Source: CAYUYH01 sp964449175 (GTDB taxonomy: Bacteria > Planctomycetota > Phycisphaerae > SM23-33). From it: a stretch of 16,400 nucleotides of DNA. Below the pieces are notes generated by a model. The model did not search any database, was not told where the DNA came from, and worked only from the letters and a program-made list of their open reading frames with translations. Each line of letters starts with the position of its first letter. Positions within the stretch are counted from its first letter, which is position 1. The stretch spans positions 1 through 16,400 of the forward strand of contig CAYUYH010000026.1 in the NCBI GenBank assembly GCA_964449175.1. The letters are read 5' to 3'. A program made the position numbers and the translations under genes. Positions 14,180 through 16,400 of the stretch are shown piece after piece.

Positions 14180-15214
14180 ATGCAAGGCGACCACGACGCC
14201 ATGCTGTGGGACTCGCTCGACGGCCAAGCCGTCCGCTGCCGCCTCTGCGGGCACGAGTGCACAATCGCCGCGGGCTCCTACGGCGTCTGCCGCGTGAGGC
14301 GGAACGTCGGCGGGGTGCTGAAGAGCCTCAACTACGGCCGGCTTGTCGCGATCAACATCGACCCGATCGAGAAGAAGCCGCTGTTCCACTACCTTCCCGG
14401 CACGCTCAGCCTGTCGGTGGCGGCGGCCGGCTGCAACTTCCAATGCAGTTTCTGCCAGAACTGGCAGATATCGCAGGGCCCGCGCTCCGGCGAGATCGAC
14501 GGCCAGGCGACAAGCCCCGAACAGATCGTCGCAGCCGCCGTCGAGCATCGCTGCCCGTCGATCAGCTACACGTACACCGAGCCGACGGTGTACTTCGAGC
14601 TGGCCTATGACTCAGCCAAGCTTGCCAGGCAGCAGGGGCTGGGGAACTGTTTCGTGTCGAACGGCTTTCTCACGCCGCGCGCGGTGCAGACGATCGCGCC
14701 GTACCTCGACGCGATCAACGTGGACCTGAAGGCCTTCCGCGACGAGACGTACCGGACGATCATGAAGGCCCGCCTCGAGCCGGTGCTGACGTGCCTGCGC
14801 GAGCTGGTGGCCGCGGGGATATGGGTGGAGGTGACCACGCTGGTCGTGCCGGGGATGAACGACTCGCCGCAAGAGCTGGGCGACATCGCCGGGTTCATCG
14901 CCTCCGAGCTGGGCGCGTCCGTGCCGTGGCACGTCAGCCGCTTCCACGGCGACTACAAGATGACCTCCGCGCCGGCGACGCCGCTTGAGACGCTCCAGCT
15001 CGCCTGTCGCCTGGGCAAGGAGGCGGGGCTGAAGTACATCTACTGCGGCAACGTGCCGGGCGAGGCCGACGAGAGCACGCATTGCCCAAGCTGCGGGACG
15101 ACGGTGATTGACCGCACGGGCTTCCGCGTGGGGGCTATCAGCCTTCGCGACGGCGCGTGTCCGCAGTGCGGCACTGCCGTCGAAGGGGTCTGGTCGACGC
15201 GCGAACGGCCTTAG
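14180..15214 (+). CDS. amrS: AmmeMemoRadiSam system radical SAM enzyme
   Basis: A 344-residue radical SAM enzyme of the AmrS family (often labelled pyruvate formate-lyase activating enzyme-like). The S-adenosylmethionine cluster motif is CNFQCSFCQNW with Cys85, Cys89 and Cys92. An N-terminal zinc-type cluster (Cys20, Cys23, Cys27, Cys37) and a C-terminal rubredoxin-like ribbon (Cys302, Cys305, Cys327, Cys330) flank it; both are typical of AmrS. Other family stretches are YTYTEPTVYFE and INVDLKAFRDE. The family is named for co-occurrence with AMMECR1 and Memo proteins, neither of which is in this window; its reaction is not settled. The start at 14180 has AAGGAG five nt upstream; an in-frame ATG at 14156 has none. 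It begins 38 nt after the secreted two-repeat protein and is the last gene of the run. A 7-bp inverted repeat (15251-15257 with 15270-15276) lies downstream without a T-run. Confidence 0.92.
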   Translation: MQGDHDAMLWDSLDGQAVRCRLCGHECTIAAGSYGVCRVRRNVGGVLKSLNYGRLVAINIDPIEKKPLFHYLPGTLSLSVAAAGCNFQCSFCQNWQISQGPRSGEIDGQATSPEQIVAAAVEHRCPSISYTYTEPTVYFELAYDSAKLARQQGLGNCFVSNGFLTPRAVQTIAPYLDAINVDLKAFRDETYRTIMKARLEPVLTCLRELVAAGIWVEVTTLVVPGMNDSPQELGDIAGFIASELGASVPWHVSRFHGDYKMTSAPATPLETLQLACRLGKEAGLKYIYCGNVPGEADESTHCPSCGTTVIDRTGFRVGAISLRDGACPQCGTAVEGVWSTRERP

Positions 15215-15285
15215 CGCAGGCCGCCGCGCCGACCGAGCGAGCTACATCGGCCGAGAGACCTGCGAGAGCCTCTCGGGCGAGACTG

Positions 15286-15360
15286 CTACTTCTTGCGGCG
15301 CTTCCTGCGCTCGCGGCGCTTCTTTGAGCCGATCTTCCTTCGGCGTCGTGGCTTGGCCAT
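15286..15360 (-). CDS. 24-residue very basic peptide, AURKAIP1/COX24-like ribosomal-type protein
   Basis: A 25-codon gene too short for routine prediction. The peptide starts MAKPRRRRKIGSKK and continues with Arg/Lys pairs to the end; 18 of 24 residues are Arg or Lys and only one is acidic. It has a textbook ribosome site, AAAGGA five nt before the ATG (plus 15366-15371), and a good promoter 55-83 nt upstream of the ATG. The RRRRKIG plus RRxRRKRRKK pattern resembles the tiny AURKAIP1/COX24-domain proteins annotated in several bacterial phyla, related to mitochondrial mS38, and more loosely the bTHX ribosomal peptide; both are ribosome-associated basic peptides. That assignment is from memory of the pattern. 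It runs convergent to amrS. Confidence 0.7.
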   Translation of the reverse strand: MAKPRRRRKIGSKKRRERRKRRKK

Positions 15361-15414
15361 CGGGGTCCTTTCAAGGCGGGCGGCAGCGCCGCCGGTTCCA
15401 ATTGCAGGGGGCTA

Positions 15415-15443
15415 ATGATATGTCCCCGCGGGGGAGTTGTCCA
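15415..15443 (-). promoter_or_regulatory. Promoter of the basic-peptide gene
   Basis: Read on the minus strand: TGGACA (plus 15438-15443), a 17-bp spacer, TATCAT (plus 15415-15420). The start would be near 15408, giving a leader of about 48 nt. Confidence 0.6.
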
Positions 15444-15461
15444 CGCCCCAGCAGGGGAAAC

Positions 15462-15491
15462 AAAAAGGGGCGGGCCGATCAGGGCCCGCCC
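15462..15491 (-). terminator. Minus-strand rho-independent terminator
   Basis: GGGCGGGCC (15468-15476) pairs perfectly with GGCCCGCCC (15483-15491) over a 6-nt loop. Read on the minus strand the hairpin is followed by one C and TTTTT (A-run at 15462-15466). There is no T-run on the plus side. It cannot serve the basic-peptide gene, which starts downstream of it, so some other minus-strand transcript must end here. Confidence 0.8.
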
Positions 15492-15650
15492 GGGATTCCC
15501 TTATCTACGGAGTGTCCGGCATCACATCGGACCTGGCTGCCGGCCGCTGGCTCTTATCGGGCGGCTGCGTCAGGCCAGCCGGGCTCCGCGGGAACATCGT
15601 GTCAAACCGTCCATCTCGGATCGCCGATTCCGTGGCCACCGAGGCTTCTC
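15462..15650 (-). ncRNA. Candidate small RNA of about 185 nt, unassigned
   Basis: A perfect TATAAT on the minus strand (plus 15657-15662) would start a transcript near 15650, and the strong terminator at 15462-15491 would end it. No open frame with a ribosome site fits between. Local pairings in the RNA include GGCUG/CAGCC and GUCCG/CGGAC. No good -35 is placed for the TATAAT, and I do not recognise SRP RNA, 6S, tmRNA or RNase P signatures. The terminator is solid; the RNA itself is inference. Confidence 0.35.
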
Positions 15651-15737
15651 CACATAATTATACGCAGCGGAACCCTCAACTGTTCGCTCACAGGCCCGCC
15701 TGCTGCGTCGCGGGCCTTCCTGCCGATACAGACAGGG

Positions 15738-16280
15738 ATGGTCAAGACGATCCTGAATGACGGACACTTGGGCGGCGTGATCGGCGAGGCGCTGCGGACC
15801 TGCCGACACAGGCTGTTCCTGGCCACCGCCGACGTGAAGGACCTGCACGTCCCGCCCGGCGCCTGGCCGGAGGGCCGACGGCGACGGTCGGTGAGCATAC
15901 TGGAGGCGCTGTCGGACCTGGGCCGGCGGGGGATCGAGGTGCGCATCCTGCACAGCGGCACGCCCAGCAGGCCGGTGCTACAGCGCCTCAAGGACAGCGG
16001 GCCGATGGCACTGACGATGCGCCGCTGCGTCCGCGTCCACGCCAAGGCCGTCATCGTCGACGGGCGGTGGATGTATCTCGGCTCAGCCAACCTCACCGGG
16101 GCCGGCCTGGGCGCCAAGAGCCCCCGCCGGCGCAACTTCGAGGCCGGCGTTTGCACCGACCAGCTCGAGATGATCGACCCCGCGCTCGACATGCTGGAGC
16201 AAATCTGGAGCGGGCAGGCGTGCCGCGACTGCGGCCGAAAGGACCACTGCCCCGTGCCGCTGGAAGAGCCGAATCTCTGA
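15738..16280 (+). CDS. Phospholipase D-like protein with a single HKD motif
   Basis: A 180-residue protein with one PLD catalytic motif: His101, Lys103 and Asp108 in VHAKAVIVDGR, followed by GSANLTGAG (115-123) and Asn133/Glu135 in NFEAG. Family knowledge: single-motif members such as the Nuc endonuclease dimerise to build one active site and cleave phosphodiester bonds of DNA or lipids. The length fits such a half-size enzyme. After the core comes CRDCGRKDHC (Cys162, Cys165, Cys171), a small cysteine cluster that could bind zinc or an iron-sulfur centre. No signal peptide is present, so a cytoplasmic nucleic-acid role is more likely than a secreted lipase (inference). The start at 15738 is the first ATG in the conserved part; AGGG directly abuts it, a poor ribosome site, so the true start could be a non-ATG codon upstream. 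The frame is open far upstream but overlaps amrS and spacer. Confidence 0.78.
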   Translation: MVKTILNDGHLGGVIGEALRTCRHRLFLATADVKDLHVPPGAWPEGRRRRSVSILEALSDLGRRGIEVRILHSGTPSRPVLQRLKDSGPMALTMRRCVRVHAKAVIVDGRWMYLGSANLTGAGLGAKSPRRRNFEAGVCTDQLEMIDPALDMLEQIWSGQACRDCGRKDHCPVPLEEPNL

Positions 16281-16283
16281 AGA

Positions 16284-16353
16284 AGGCATCAGGCAATAGG
16301 CAACAGGCATTAGTGCGAGCCCCGGACGCCGTTGCCTAGTGCCTAATGCCTAG
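16284..16353. repeat. Inverted repeat built from AGGCA heptads
   Basis: The left arm (16284-16312) contains AGGCATC, AGGCAAT, AGGCAAC and AGGCATT in tandem; the right arm (16332-16353) is the approximate reverse complement, TTGCCTAGTGCCTAATGCCT. They enclose about 19 nt. It begins four nt after the PLD-like gene's stop and could act as a 3' hairpin or be an extragenic repeat element. Confidence 0.7.
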
Positions 16354-16400
16354 AGCCGGTTTCATAACTGTCTCAGTGTGATCATGAGGCACGCCACATG
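16351..16400 (+). mobile_element. Possible terminal inverted repeat of an insertion sequence, cut by the window edge
   Basis: GAGCCGGTTTCATAACT at 16353-16369, preceded by CTA, resembles the GAGCC-type ends of IS5-related elements, which insert at TNA-like targets. An ATG at 16384 begins a frame that runs off the window but lacks a ribosome site. No transposase can be seen, so this is a weak call. Confidence 0.25.

Larger units (their letters stand above)
15361..15737. other. Regulatory spacer between the basic-peptide gene and the PLD-like gene
   Basis: No protein gene is supported here. It contains the promoter of the basic-peptide gene (15415-15443), a minus-strand terminator (15462-15491), a possible minus-strand small RNA, and a perfect minus-strand TATAAT (15657-15662). 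I could not identify a convincing plus-strand promoter for the gene at 15738. Confidence 0.5.

Noticed and set aside
15541..15620. Resemblance to SRP or RNase P RNA blocks in the spacer
   Set aside because: Only scattered short matches; the conserved SRP tetraloop and asymmetric loop, and the RNase P conserved regions, are missing.
15108..15737. Upstream extension of the PLD-like protein into amrS
   Set aside because: Overlaps amrS and spacer, low-complexity translation, and the PLD fold begins after 15738.
1..16400. tRNA, rRNA and CRISPR
   Set aside because: No cloverleaf or T-arm signature, no rRNA-like sequence and no regularly spaced direct repeats were seen by eye.

Overview
The window is high-GC bacterial DNA that most resembles a chromosome segment from a planctomycete of the Phycisphaerae type. 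The pointers are three secreted proteins with a PEP-CTERM sorting tail, a class II (B12-dependent) ribonucleotide reductase, an Aquifex-type aconitase, a dnaA gene with no dnaN beside it, and secreted proteins of a kind common in that group. This placement is inferred from gene content; no rRNA or other phylogenetic marker is present. I saw no tRNA, rRNA or CRISPR array.

Layout. (1) 2-2032: the C-terminal two thirds of nrdJ, cut by the window edge. (2) 2033-3183: a long gene-free stretch with several hairpins, including two tandem stem-loops with nearly identical loops, and a good promoter at 2655-2683. (3) 3184-6675: three paralogous PEP-CTERM genes. The first two are a recent tandem duplication that includes the flanking spacer, and a third, degenerate copy of the spacer follows gene two. 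The third gene is more diverged and has its own promoter, a leader of about 430 nt, and a strong terminator. (4) 6900-8662: dnaA on the minus strand with its terminator, promoter and a 250-bp upstream spacer that holds a perfect DnaA box, so it is a candidate replication-origin region. (5) 8663-9598: a minus-strand acetyltransferase with two GNAT-like halves. (6) 9739-10395: a small secreted protein with its own promoter. (7) 10514-15214: a likely plus-strand operon of aconitase, a LOG-family Rossmann protein, a secreted two-repeat protein and the radical SAM enzyme AmrS. (8) 15215-15737: a compact regulatory region with a 24-codon minus-strand gene for a very basic peptide, that gene's promoter, and just upstream a minus-strand terminator that may end a small RNA. 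(9) 15738-16280: a single-HKD phospholipase D-like protein. (10) 16284-16400: a short-unit inverted repeat and what may be the edge of an insertion sequence.

How the genes relate. Most units are housekeeping genes (DNA precursor synthesis, replication initiation, TCA cycle). The PEP-CTERM cluster encodes exported, surface-sorted proteins, but the sorting enzyme is not in the window. Four plus-strand promoter candidates share a 17-bp spacer, and three of them have the -10 hexamer TATGCT. I found no clear novel multi-gene system such as a defence island or biosynthetic cluster. The most interesting items are the duplicated PEP-CTERM unit with its spacer repeats, the tiny basic-peptide gene, the possible small RNA beside it, and the paired hairpins at 2462-2549.
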